Positions 42,337-51,242 of a stretch of 64,000 nt of DNA are shown here, in pieces. Position 1 is the stretch's first letter; every line of letters begins with the position of its first letter. This stretch comes from SIG424 sp045546695 (lineage in GTDB: Bacteria; Bacillota; Clostridia; UBA1212; UBA1255), in NCBI GenBank assembly GCA_045546695.1, contig JAZQDE010000013.1, positions 1 through 64,000 on the forward strand. The letters are read 5' to 3'. A program made the translations under genes and the position numbers. A model generated the notes under the pieces. It saw only the letters and a program-made list of their open reading frames with translations. It ran no database searches and was not told where the DNA came from.

Positions 42337-43401
42337 TCAGTCAATTATAACTTCGTGACCTGTCTTTGCTGACTCGTAGATAGCGCAAAGAATTTTCATG
42401 ATTTCTACGCCGTCTTCTGCAGGTGCAATGCATTTTGTGCCATCTGTAATGCATGATACGTAATGTGCAATTTCTGCTTCGAACAACCCTCTGAAGTCAA
42501 GTGCTGTACTTGTGTGGAGGGTTGTATTTGTCATATAACCGTTGTTCTCACCATAAAACTCAATTTCCGGATCAATTTTTGCGCCGCCCTTTGTGCCGAA
42601 CAGCTGAATCTTACCTTCGTCGTTTTTAATGTTAAGCGAGAAGCTTGCTTCGATAGCTATCACTGCGCCATTATCAAAGCGGATCAGTGCGCTGGCGAGG
42701 TCCTCTACGTCACAGATGTCATTTTTACCTGCCGAAACAGACAGATATCCTTTGCCTGTTTTGATGCTTGGTCTGTTGCCAAGTTTTTCAAATGTGGCGC
42801 CATATACTGACACCGGCTTCGGATTGCCCATCAGGTATCTTACAAGGTCGATTACGTGTACGCCAAGGTCGATGAGCGGGCCGCCGCCTGAACGTGATTT
42901 GTCTCCAAACCAGCCGCCGGGGTTGCCATTTCTGCGCAGATATGTAGCTTTTGCATAATAAATCTCGCCAAGCTCGTCATTGTCGATAAATTCTTTAAGC
43001 ACCTTGCAGTCGTTTCCACTTCTGCGTACAAAACCAATCATAAGAAGCTTTCCGCTGCGCTCCTGGGCTTTTTTCATTTCAATTGCTTCTTCAACTGACA
43101 TACACATCGGCTTTTCACAAAGAACGTGTTTGCCTGCGTTGAGTGCTGCGATTGTGCATGCTGCGTGTGCGTTATTCCATGTACATACGCTGACTGCGTC
43201 AATTTCCGGAAGCTCTTTGAGCATCTCGTTTACGTCTGTGTACAGTCTTGTAATGCCCCATTCATGACCTCTTTTGTTGAGTTGCGCCTCATTAATATCG
43301 CAAAGTGCATAAACTTCAACGTTTCCAAGTGCCTGATAACCCTTGTAGTGGTATCCTGCTATGCCACCTACACCAATAATAGCAACTTTTAATTTATCCA
43401 T
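42337..43401 (-). CDS. Gfo/Idh/MocA-family oxidoreductase
   Basis: The 354-residue protein has an N-terminal Rossmann fold (IIGVGGIAGYHYKGY), the family CEKPMCM motif (EKP) and a C-terminal beta-sheet domain with DLGVHVIDLVRYLMG. It oxidises or reduces sugars or inositol-like compounds with NAD(P). It converges on murG with 12 bases between them. Confidence 0.9.
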   Translation of the reverse strand: MDKLKVAIIGVGGIAGYHYKGYQALGNVEVYALCDINEAQLNKRGHEWGITRLYTDVNEMLKELPEIDAVSVCTWNNAHAACTIAALNAGKHVLCEKPMCMSVEEAIEMKKAQERSGKLLMIGFVRRSGNDCKVLKEFIDNDELGEIYYAKATYLRRNGNPGGWFGDKSRSGGGPLIDLGVHVIDLVRYLMGNPKPVSVYGATFEKLGNRPSIKTGKGYLSVSAGKNDICDVEDLASALIRFDNGAVIAIEASFSLNIKNDEGKIQLFGTKGGAKIDPEIEFYGENNGYMTNTTLHTSTALDFRGLFEAEIAHYVSCITDGTKCIAPAEDGVEIMKILCAIYESAKTGHEVIID

Positions 43402-43511
43402 AATGAATAACCTCTTTTTTTAAAATCTATTGGTAATAGTACTCTTTTCGTTTTGGGGTGTCAAGTGAAAAGTGGCGGGCAAGCCCACCATCCCGCCCAC
43501 ATTGCAATCAC

Positions 43512-43955
43512 AGTAATTCCGTTGATTTTCCCGGTGTCAACCATAAGCGAAAATGTCCCGGGAAAGTTGAAACATTAGCGCTTGATAATCAGGGCTGATG
43601 TTTTTCTAATTTAATGCGGAGATATTAGAAAAAACGTTGTTTTTAGCATTGGAAATCGTGAAAATCATTGTTTTTTCTAATGTAGCACAGTTTAATTAGA
43701 AAAAAACTCATTTTCAGCCTGATAATTACTTAAAAATCCGTTTTTTTCTAATAGCCAGAGTGATTTTTAGAAAATCCCGCTCGCAAATCCCGCTCACAAA
43801 CCCCGCTCGTCAACGATTCCGCCGCCGCGCCCACAAAATCGAGTACGCCAACAATCACGACCACGCCCACGACCACGGGCACGCCAGCGCGACAACAAGT
43901 AGGACATTATCACAAATGACTTACATACATAGTAATTCCGCCGATTTTCCCAGTT
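43512..43955. repeat. Non-coding region: direct repeats, hairpin repeats and CG-rich tract
   Basis: The gap 43,402-44,004 has no gene. A ~25-base direct repeat (AGTAATTCCG, then GATTTTCCC) occurs at 43,512 and 43,931. Between them are three ~70-bp spaced units with inverted TTTTTCTAAT / ATTAGAAAAA arms (43,601-43,634; 43,671-43,706; 43,741-43,774). After these come three short repeats of ATCCCGCTC and a tract of ACGACC/GCCC simple sequence. Its role is unknown. Confidence 0.7.
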
Positions 43956-43982
43956 GACAAGCACTTTTTTCCTTGCTATAAT
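43954..43982 (+). promoter_or_regulatory. tRNA-His promoter
   Basis: TTGACA (43,954-43,959), 17 bases and TATAAT (43,977-43,982) form a consensus promoter 22 bases before the tRNA gene. Confidence 0.85.
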
Positions 43983-44004
43983 TCCTCTGTTGCGTTTACC
44001 GCAT

Positions 44005-44079
44005 GGTGGCTGTAGCTCAGTTGGTTAGAGTACCAGGTTGTGGCCCTGGGGGTCATGGGTTCGAATCCCATTAGTCACC
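44005..44079 (+). tRNA. tRNA-His(GUG)
   Basis: Cloverleaf with the extra 5' G (G-1) pairing with C73, as required for tRNA-His. The anticodon is GTG (CCAGGTTGTGGCCCTGG stem-loop), and the T-loop is GGTTCGAATCC. CCA is not encoded. Confidence 0.95.
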
Positions 44080-44088
44080 CTTACATGT

Positions 44089-44124
44089 GAAAAGCAGGTT
44101 GTTGAGATGACAACCTGCTTTTTT
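44089..44124. terminator. Terminator after tRNA-His, shared with the kinase gene
   Basis: AAAAGCAGGTTGT and ACAACCTGCTTTT form a 13-bp stem with a 7-base loop and T-run; the A-run on the left lets it serve the minus strand too. Confidence 0.85.
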
Positions 44125-44132
44125 GTTTATCA

Positions 44133-45593
44133 TCACTTCGGTAATACCACTGTAAACCGGCTGCCCTTGCCGAGCTTGCTTTGAACCTCAACACGACCTC
44201 CATGAATCTGGGCTATTTTCTGGACAAAGGCAAGTCCGAGACCATAAGAAGCTTCGCCGTCAGCATCGAGCGTGCGGGATTTGTCGCCTTTATAGAAGCG
44301 ACGGAAAATTTTTTCAAAATCTTCTCTTGCAATGCCGATTCCATTATCTTCCACCACAAGAATCGCGGCCGGTCCGCCACCCGCCGGGCCACTATTTTTC
44401 ACCGAAACCTTTATATAACCGCCGGCTTTGCCGTATTTATAGGCATTAGACACTAAATTAGAAACCATACGATAAATAAGTGTCATATCTCCATTGACAA
44501 AAACTTCCTGTTCAATGTCATACTTAATCGTAATATCCGAAGCCTGAGCAGCTTCCATATCATGGCAAAGCTCATCGACAAGACTACTGAGATTAAAAGA
44601 TTCAAAAACAATCTTCTGCGTGCCTTGCTCAAGGCGTGTAAAGCTAAGAAGCTGCGAAATAAGGGCACTCATACGCTTACTTTGCCTGTCAATTACTTCC
44701 AGGCACTCCACGTACTCCTCTGTCGTACGCGGTTCAGCCAGGGCATATTCACACTGCGCCGAAATAACCGCGGTCGGCGTGCGAAGCTCATGCGAACTGT
44801 CAGAAGTAAATGCCTTTTCACTCTCGAAAGAAGTTTGCAGGCGAGAAAGCATCGTGTTATATGTATCGGCCAGTTTATGGAGCTCATCACTGCCCGGACC
44901 GAGATCAATACGAAGACTCAGATCGTCACCTTTACTGATGTTTTCCGCAGTCTTTGTAATCTCACCGATAGGCTTAAACAGCGCGCGGGTGACAAAATAT
45001 CCCAGCAAAGCCGCAAGAATTATAGCAAAAGGCAATATAATAAGATCCATTTTAAGTAAACTGCCAGTAGCGCCACTGAACGAACCGGCGGTGTCCTGGA
45101 CAAGACCGACAAGAACAAAGTCAACAGCAACATTCTTATCTGTCAACTGAATATAACGCGTATAAAGATAATAATCCGTTTCACCGAACGTATCGGAAGT
45201 AACCTCCCCGTCCTTAAGATTCTCATTATCTATGTCATAATCGTAAAAACTGCCGAGCAAAAGACGGTCGCGAGGACCATAAACAAGAATTCTGACGCCG
45301 TTTTTGGAAGTAACGTACGACTCATCTACAGACAGGCTGCCGACCAGGCCTTCTTCTGTATAAAACACAACCGCGCCCTCTTCATATGCATCTCCGATAT
45401 CATCTTCGTCAATAATATCAAAATCCAGATCGTCAACATCTTCTTCAACCATCAGAACAAGGTTGTCCCTGATATCTCTGTCTACAACTCTGCCGGAAAT
45501 ATGAACCATAACAAGCAACATGATTGCAACAATCAGCGTTGTACAAATCGTATAAAACAACATTATTTTCGATTTAATAGAAAGTCCCTTCAT
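44133..45593 (-). CDS. HAMP-domain sensor histidine kinase
   Basis: The 486-residue membrane kinase has an N-terminal helix, an acidic ~140-residue extracellular sensor region (VEEDVDDLDFDIIDEDDIGD) and a second helix near 185-205. A HAMP linker, a HisKA domain (SSHELRTPTAV) and an HATPase domain (N-box NLVSNAYKYG; DNGIGIA; GLGLAFV) follow. The acidic sensor may see cations or cationic compounds. It follows its response regulator by 3 bases, and a multi-PepSY protein gene is divergent. Confidence 0.9.
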   Translation of the reverse strand: MKGLSIKSKIMLFYTICTTLIVAIMLLVMVHISGRVVDRDIRDNLVLMVEEDVDDLDFDIIDEDDIGDAYEEGAVVFYTEEGLVGSLSVDESYVTSKNGVRILVYGPRDRLLLGSFYDYDIDNENLKDGEVTSDTFGETDYYLYTRYIQLTDKNVAVDFVLVGLVQDTAGSFSGATGSLLKMDLIILPFAIILAALLGYFVTRALFKPIGEITKTAENISKGDDLSLRIDLGPGSDELHKLADTYNTMLSRLQTSFESEKAFTSDSSHELRTPTAVISAQCEYALAEPRTTEEYVECLEVIDRQSKRMSALISQLLSFTRLEQGTQKIVFESFNLSSLVDELCHDMEAAQASDITIKYDIEQEVFVNGDMTLIYRMVSNLVSNAYKYGKAGGYIKVSVKNSGPAGGGPAAILVVEDNGIGIAREDFEKIFRRFYKGDKSRTLDADGEASYGLGLAFVQKIAQIHGGRVEVQSKLGKGSRFTVVLPK

Positions 45594-45596
45594 CCG

Positions 45597-46268
45597 TCAG
45601 CCCTCTTTAATCACATAGCCACTGCCGCGCACAGTATGAATCAGCTTCACATCAAAATCATCATCAATCTTGCGTCGCAGATACCGTATGTACACAATCA
45701 CCGCGCCCGTGTCGCCCTCAAAATCAAAATTCCATAAATTGTTTTCAATCTGAGCGTGCGAAACAACCTTACCCTTGTTTTTCACGAGGTATTCTAGTAG
45801 AGCAAACTCCTTAGGCGACAGTGAAATATCGCGGCCGGCCCTTTTCACCATGCGCGAAGAAGTATTGACCTCCAGGTCACCTACCTTATATATACAATCG
45901 GGATTTGCAGAAGCTTTCCTTCCAAGAACTCTCAGTCGTGCGCTCAGTTCATCGAGAGAAAAAGGCTTGACCAGGTAGTCGTTTGCACCACTGTCAAGGC
46001 CTGTCACTCTGTCATTTATTGTATCTTTTGCGGTGAGCATCAAAACAGGAGTGAGATTGCCGGCCTGCCTTATTTTACGCAACACACTAAGACCGTCCAT
46101 GCCGGGCATCATAATATCAAGCACGACTGCATCGTACTCTCCTGCCCTGATATATTCCAACGCGTCAAGGCCATTGTACACACTGTCAACACTGTGCCCC
46201 TGCCCTTTTAAGGTCTTCGCTATTATGTTGTTCATATCTTTTTCGTCATCTGCAATAAGAATTCTCAT
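45597..46268 (-). CDS. OmpR/PhoB-family response regulator
   Basis: The 223-residue protein has a receiver domain (MRILIADDEKD; phospho-acceptor in VVLDIMMPGMDG; MLTAKD; KPF) and a winged-helix DNA-binding domain ending in YIRYLRRKIDDDF and IHTVRGSGYVIK. The second ATG (46,268) has better spacing from AGGTG than the first. It likely binds the direct repeat before the divergent PepSY gene. Confidence 0.92.
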   Translation of the reverse strand: MRILIADDEKDMNNIIAKTLKGQGHSVDSVYNGLDALEYIRAGEYDAVVLDIMMPGMDGLSVLRKIRQAGNLTPVLMLTAKDTINDRVTGLDSGANDYLVKPFSLDELSARLRVLGRKASANPDCIYKVGDLEVNTSSRMVKRAGRDISLSPKEFALLEYLVKNKGKVVSHAQIENNLWNFDFEGDTGAVIVYIRYLRRKIDDDFDVKLIHTVRGSGYVIKEG

Positions 46269-46354
46269 GTTCATCACCTGTGAAAAAAATATCATACGCA
46301 CGACAAAGTTGTCAAGAATCATATTTTTTCAGAAAAAATAAAAATTTTTTTCAT

Positions 46355-46387
46355 TTTAATGTTGCTTTAATGTTGACTCTATATAAT
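46355..46387 (+). promoter_or_regulatory. PepSY-gene promoter with 11-bp spaced direct repeats
   Basis: TTTAATGTTG occurs at 46,355-46,364 and again at 46,366-46,375, exactly 11 bases apart. A TATAAT -10 lies at 46,382-46,387, and no -35 consensus is found at the right distance. Repeats replacing a -35 are typical of promoters activated by OmpR-type regulators, here the divergent regulator at 45,597. Confidence 0.7.
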
Positions 46388-46421
46388 CCAAAGCGTAAAC
46401 CAGAATAAAGGAGGCGTTAAC

Positions 46422-47642
46422 ATGAAAAACGTAGTAAAAAAATTTTTAGTAATAGCATTGATGGCGGTAGTCACACTCACTTTATCAGGAGTGGCAATAT
46501 CCTCAGCAGAAGTTCGTGAAAAGGCACTCAATACAGCTATCGAACAGGCAGGAGTAAACGCCGAAGAGATTTTTGACGTAGAAGTTGAAATTGAAAAGAA
46601 AAATGGTGTAGTGATCATCGAAGTAGAATTCCAGACAGAAGGTAAAGAATACGAATATCACATCAACAAGGCGACCGGCGAAGTTATCAGCAGCACAATT
46701 AAAAATGACGATTACAGACCGGGTTCAAACAATACAACTGAATCAGGTGAAAATATAATCACCAAAGTAGATGCTCTCGATATAGCTCTGGCAGATGCAG
46801 GCCTTAGAGGAAAAGATGTTAAAGATATAGAAATAGACCTCGACGATGATGACGGTGTTCTCCATTACGAAGTAGGGTTTGAAAGAAAGGCAACTTCTGA
46901 AAAGACAGAATACGAATATGAGATTGACGCTTATACAGGCGAGATAATTTCAAAAGAAGTTGACGATAAACCGGCAGCTCCCTCTTCAACACCGGCAGTC
47001 CCGACTGTTCCGACAGAAAAGCCTGAAGCTCCTGTAGAGCCTGAAGTTCCTGTAGAGCCTGAAGTTCCTCAGATTATCACAAGAGATGAAGCTTTGAATA
47101 TCGCATTGACAGATGCAGGCCTTACAATAGCAGACATCCGCGAGCTCGAAGTAGAACTTGATGAAGATGACGGCATCCTCTCTTACGAGATTCAGTTTGA
47201 AAGAATTGCGGACAACGTAAAGACCGAATATGAATACGATATCGACGCTAGAACAGGTGAGATAATCACAAAAGAGGTTGACGAAGAGTCATCGGCCCCT
47301 GCAGTAGCACCAAACGAGTCTTCCGGAACCACAGCACCGGCTGCTCCCTCAGAACCACAAAATCCTGCTGCAGGGCCTGATGTAAAGCCCACACAGCCTG
47401 AGCGCCCCGAAGCTCCGCAGGTTCTCACAAGAGACGAAGCCCTGGCAATCGTGTTGAAAGACTCCGGCGTTAACGAAGCTGACGTAAGAAAACTTGAAAT
47501 AGAACTCGACAGAGACGATGGTTTCACAGTATACGAAGTAGAATTTAAAACGTATACAAATGGTGTTGAGACTGAATACGAGTATGATATCGACGCTTAC
47601 ACAGGAGAAATCCTCAAAAAAGAGATAGATATTGATGATTGA
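46422..47642 (+). CDS. Exported protein with repeated PepSY domains
   Basis: A signal peptide or anchor (FLVIALMAVVTLTLSGVAI) is followed by four PepSY-type units: ~25-100, ~110-180, ~220-285 and ~335-405. Each has an A-L-x-x-A-L helix, an E-hhh-E-hhh strand and YDIDAYTGEI ends. Pro/Glu/Ala linkers separate the later units. PepSY domains are thought to inhibit peptidases or sense at the envelope. Divergence from a two-component system suggests that it is that system's main target. Confidence 0.87.
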   Translation: MKNVVKKFLVIALMAVVTLTLSGVAISSAEVREKALNTAIEQAGVNAEEIFDVEVEIEKKNGVVIIEVEFQTEGKEYEYHINKATGEVISSTIKNDDYRPGSNNTTESGENIITKVDALDIALADAGLRGKDVKDIEIDLDDDDGVLHYEVGFERKATSEKTEYEYEIDAYTGEIISKEVDDKPAAPSSTPAVPTVPTEKPEAPVEPEVPVEPEVPQIITRDEALNIALTDAGLTIADIRELEVELDEDDGILSYEIQFERIADNVKTEYEYDIDARTGEIITKEVDEESSAPAVAPNESSGTTAPAAPSEPQNPAAGPDVKPTQPERPEAPQVLTRDEALAIVLKDSGVNEADVRKLEIELDRDDGFTVYEVEFKTYTNGVETEYEYDIDAYTGEILKKEIDIDD

Positions 47643-47662
47643 TTCTCATTACAAAAGAAAAG

Positions 47663-47693
47663 AAAAGTGTAGCCCGCGGGCTACACTTTTTTT
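47663..47693. terminator. Perfect-palindrome terminator after PepSY gene
   Basis: AAAAGTGTAGCCC and GGGCTACACTTTT, joined by a short CG centre, followed by a T-run. Confidence 0.9.
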
Positions 47694-47712
47694 ATATAAA
47701 CGGCTATAATAT

Positions 47713-48195
47713 AAAAGCGGAGATTATTTTGACCGCGGCACAGAAAATATAGAAGTAATGAAATACTTTGAGCGTCTGCCGGGAGCTGTGCTTCTTCGGG
47801 GCAACCACGAAGACTTATTACTTAAATTACTTGAGACAGGGCGTCTTCTTCCACACAATTACATAAACGGAACCATTAATACAGTCACGGAATTTTTTGG
47901 TAAATATGCTATCGACCCTCTCACAGACACTGTGGATTTTTCAGGTAAAACAAGCACCGCTGACAGAGACTGGGAAAAAGCACGCTGGATACGATGGAGT
48001 GAAAAATACACAGGTAATCCTCCCCTGAAAGATAAAATACTTGTCTGCGGTCATATGCCCACCTTTGTGGCACATAGATTTGACAAGACCAGAACCCCTG
48101 AATGCAGTGATATTTTTTACGGAAACGGTATGATTGCAATCGACGCATGCACGCATTCTTCAAAGCGTGTAAACGTTCTTGTACTTAATGAATAA
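47713..48195 (+). pseudogene. 5'-truncated metallophosphoesterase
   Basis: Reading back from ATG 47,758 the same frame is open to 47,710 and encodes GDYFDRGTENIEVMKYFERL. This is the second motif (GD-x-x-DRG) of the serine/threonine-phosphatase-like family. The RGNHE and CGHMPT motifs follow to the stop. The first ~45 residues, with the D-x-H metal ligands, are missing, and upstream is a promoter-like TATAATATAAA and a terminator. A protein starting at 47,758 would lack half the metal site, so this is a remnant. Confidence 0.7.
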
Positions 48196-48248
48196 ATTGT
48201 GCTATAATCCTTGCAACATAAAAAACAAGCATTGCGAGGTGCATATCA

Positions 48249-50144
48249 ATGGATGCAAAAAATATTCCCCTTTCTTTTACGTATGCAGGTAAAAAATATA
48301 CTGGCATTCCGCAGGAATTCAATCCTGTCAAAGAAACAAGGCAATTAGACGACAACAGATTTCAGGTTGTTTTCACAGGCACTGACGCAAACGGCCTTAC
48401 AATCACGGCTGAATGCGTAACGTACAGCGACTTTACAACGTATGAATGGCTGGTATATTTTACCAACAACGGCGACAAAGACACTGCGGTGCTCTCTGAT
48501 ATCAGACTAGAAGCAGCATTTTCAGGTGAAAATCCCATTTTATACCACGGAAACGGTGATACCTGCCGTGACGACGGCTACGAATGGTACCGCACGCCCA
48601 TTACACAGGAAATAACAATCGACTCTCATTTTGGTATGAGCTGCCAGGATGCTTTCCCTTATATGAGGCTTCTTTTCGACGGTCACGGCGCAAATATTGC
48701 GATTGGCTGGCCCGGCGGCTGGAGAGCGCAGATTATCCCCGACAGCGAAAACGTTACTGTCAGCATCGGTCAACAAAGATGCCATATGAAGCTTCTTCCC
48801 GGTGAAAAGATACGCACGCCGAGACTGACTGTCCAGGCGTACGAAGGTGCGGAAGATATTGGAAGAAATTCATGGAGAAGATGGGCAATCAAATATATCG
48901 TTGCAAAAGAAAACGGCAAAGTGCTGCCTCCTAAATATTGTCTGCACGTATGGATGGTAAACAACATGCCTGAATTTACAGGTGCGACTGATGAAAACCA
49001 GATTGGTGGTCTCATGGACTACATAAACGGCGGCCTCAGACCTGACGTATGGTGGGTTGATGCCGGCTGGTACAAATGCGACGGCAACTGGCCGTACGTA
49101 GGCACGTGGCGCCCCGACACAGACCGTTTCCCCAACGGACTTAAGACTATTGGCAATAAATGTAAAGAAGAAGGAGTCGGATTCCTGTTGTGGTTTGAAC
49201 CCGAGCGCGTAGTATACGGTACAGAGCTTCACACAGAGCATCCCGACTGGCTCCTTTACGCAGACGGTGTACCGGGAGCAAATCAGGATACAGGCATGCT
49301 TAATCTCGGCATCAAAGAGTGCTGCGACCATATGATTAATCACGTATCTGATATTATCAGAACGTCCGGTATTACCATTTACAGGCAGGACTTCAACTTC
49401 ATACCTGAGCCTTACTGGATCAACAACGAAGCAGAAGATAGAATCGGCGCACTTGAGAATTTTCACCAACAAGGTTACCTTCGCTACTGGGACGGCCTGC
49501 TTGAAAACAATCCGGGACTCGTTATTGATTCCTGCGCGGCCGGCGGCAGACGCAACGACCTTGAGACGATGCGCCGCAACACAGTTGCTCTTCATTATAC
49601 TGACGTTGGCTACGGTAGCCCGATTATAAAGCAAAAGCAGCACAGAGAGATGTTCGAATGGATTCCCTATTTCAGAGCACACAATATGAACTGGGATTAT
49701 CCGGAAAAACGTCAGCCTGATTCATATGCTTTCCATACTGCTATGGCCCCTGCTCTTACAGACATGCTCGACCACGACGCAAGCGACGAAGCATATGCAA
49801 TATCCCGCAAGATGGTACCTATCTGGCGCAAAGCTGCCCGCATTATGACAAGCGGCGACTACTATCCGCTCACAGAATGTCGTAAAAATCCTGAAGACGT
49901 TTACGCAATGCAGTTCCATATTCCTGAAACAGGCAGCGGTTTTGTCCAGATTCTGGCAGGAAAAGACTGCGCACACGACAGCTACACACTTATCTGTGAA
50001 AAACTTAACGCTGACAAAAACTACCTGTTTGTTGACGAAGAAAGAGGCATTGAAAAGACGTACAGCGGCGCTGAGCTGACTGCGGGAGTTTGCCATAAAT
50101 TGGAAAAGAGAACAGGTTACCTGTATTTTTACAAAGAAATATAA
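48249..50144 (+). CDS. GH36-type alpha-galactosidase-like glycosidase
   Basis: This is a 631-residue cytoplasmic enzyme without a signal peptide. After an N-terminal beta-sandwich comes a TIM barrel with VWWVDAGWY, GFLLWFEPERV, the nucleophile motif YRQDFNF and the acid/base region DSCAAGGRRNDLE, all typical of GH36 (melibiase). It is somewhat shorter than standard ~730-residue alpha-galactosidases, so specificity is open. It probably works with the enzyme at 50,166. Confidence 0.88.
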   Translation: MDAKNIPLSFTYAGKKYTGIPQEFNPVKETRQLDDNRFQVVFTGTDANGLTITAECVTYSDFTTYEWLVYFTNNGDKDTAVLSDIRLEAAFSGENPILYHGNGDTCRDDGYEWYRTPITQEITIDSHFGMSCQDAFPYMRLLFDGHGANIAIGWPGGWRAQIIPDSENVTVSIGQQRCHMKLLPGEKIRTPRLTVQAYEGAEDIGRNSWRRWAIKYIVAKENGKVLPPKYCLHVWMVNNMPEFTGATDENQIGGLMDYINGGLRPDVWWVDAGWYKCDGNWPYVGTWRPDTDRFPNGLKTIGNKCKEEGVGFLLWFEPERVVYGTELHTEHPDWLLYADGVPGANQDTGMLNLGIKECCDHMINHVSDIIRTSGITIYRQDFNFIPEPYWINNEAEDRIGALENFHQQGYLRYWDGLLENNPGLVIDSCAAGGRRNDLETMRRNTVALHYTDVGYGSPIIKQKQHREMFEWIPYFRAHNMNWDYPEKRQPDSYAFHTAMAPALTDMLDHDASDEAYAISRKMVPIWRKAARIMTSGDYYPLTECRKNPEDVYAMQFHIPETGSGFVQILAGKDCAHDSYTLICEKLNADKNYLFVDEERGIEKTYSGAELTAGVCHKLEKRTGYLYFYKEI

Positions 50145-50165
50145 TTGTGAAAGGACCGTAAAATC

Positions 50166-51191
50166 ATGGATGATATCAAAAAATTATATGATGAAGTAGT
50201 ATATAACTACGACGACGTTGATTGTGGCAAAACAGGTGTCGGTCTGTTTGCAAAGACACCTTTTGAAGAAAGACAGGTCGGCATCGCATACTCTACGTGG
50301 CATACTACAAAGCGCAAATGGGGCGAAAGAACGTGGGACGTGCCACTTGATGGTAAATATTTATCAGACGACAGAGAGGTACTTGCAAAGCACGCTAAAA
50401 TGTTTGCAGATGCTGATATTGATTTTGTCATCATTGACTGGTCAAACAACACTGGCTATAACCCGAAAACAATGGCTGCCCTTCGTGAAGATTTCCGTAT
50501 GATTGAGGAATCTGTTGACGTTATGTTTGACGTCTGGAAGGATATTGAAGGTGCTCCTAAAATATGTTTTCTCATGGGCCCGGGCCACAGCGGTCAGGAA
50601 AATGTAGACAATGGTAACCACCAAAGAAAGGTCGACCAGGTTTATAATGATTATATTGCTAATAAAACAAACAACGATATGTATTATTACTACGAAGGCA
50701 AGCCACTTCTTATCTGCTATGGCGCAACACCGACACAGTACGGCGCTGACCCCGAGTGGGACGACGAGCGTTTCACAGTACGCTGGATGACGGGCTACGT
50801 AGGTCAGCAGAATATCCTTTTTGACAAGGAAACCAAGAGATCTTACAGATACTGGAGCTGGGAAGAGCGCGACGAACAGACGTATACAGTGCATAATGGC
50901 ACGGTAGAATCTGTCACTTGCACTGCCTCATCAAGACAGCAAAGCGTAGAACATGGCCGTGGCTATATTCCACCCTACCCAAGAAATAACGGAGCGACGC
51001 TGAAGCGTCAGTTCCAGAGGGCAATCGACCTCGGTTCGCGTTTTGTCGTTGTTGTTTCCTGGAATGAATGGACCAAAAGCGAGCAACTCACCCCGGAGAT
51101 ATCAAAAGATATAGAGCCATCTGAGATTTATGGCACTTTCTATTACGATTTGCTTAAGGAACAGATTAAAAAGTTCAAAGGTAAGATTTAA
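50166..51191 (+). CDS. Putative glycoside hydrolase with TIM-barrel (GH71/GH99-like)
   Basis: The 341-residue cytoplasmic protein has features seen in GH71/GH99-related and DUF5010-type proteins: GIAYSTWHT near the start, DIDFVIIDWSNNTG in the middle, and a C-terminal VVSWNEWTKSEQLTPEIS then DIEPSEIYG. Family placement is tentative. It follows the GH36 gene by 21 bases and ends at a strong terminator, so the two form an operon. Confidence 0.6.
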   Translation: MDDIKKLYDEVVYNYDDVDCGKTGVGLFAKTPFEERQVGIAYSTWHTTKRKWGERTWDVPLDGKYLSDDREVLAKHAKMFADADIDFVIIDWSNNTGYNPKTMAALREDFRMIEESVDVMFDVWKDIEGAPKICFLMGPGHSGQENVDNGNHQRKVDQVYNDYIANKTNNDMYYYYEGKPLLICYGATPTQYGADPEWDDERFTVRWMTGYVGQQNILFDKETKRSYRYWSWEERDEQTYTVHNGTVESVTCTASSRQQSVEHGRGYIPPYPRNNGATLKRQFQRAIDLGSRFVVVVSWNEWTKSEQLTPEISKDIEPSEIYGTFYYDLLKEQIKKFKGKI

Positions 51192-51196
51192 ACGTG

Positions 51197-51230
51197 AAAA
51201 ACGGCTGCCGGAAGGCAGCCGCTTTTTTTT
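51197..51230 (+). terminator. Terminator after the glycosidase pair
   Basis: CGGCTGCC and GGCAGCCG pair around GGAA, followed by eight T. Confidence 0.9.
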
Positions 51231-51242
51231 ACATTTATTATA

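Noticed and set aside
43601..43774. Possible CRISPR or tandem operator array
   Set aside because: The repeated parts are hairpin arms with degenerate spacers of related sequence, not identical repeats with unique spacers.
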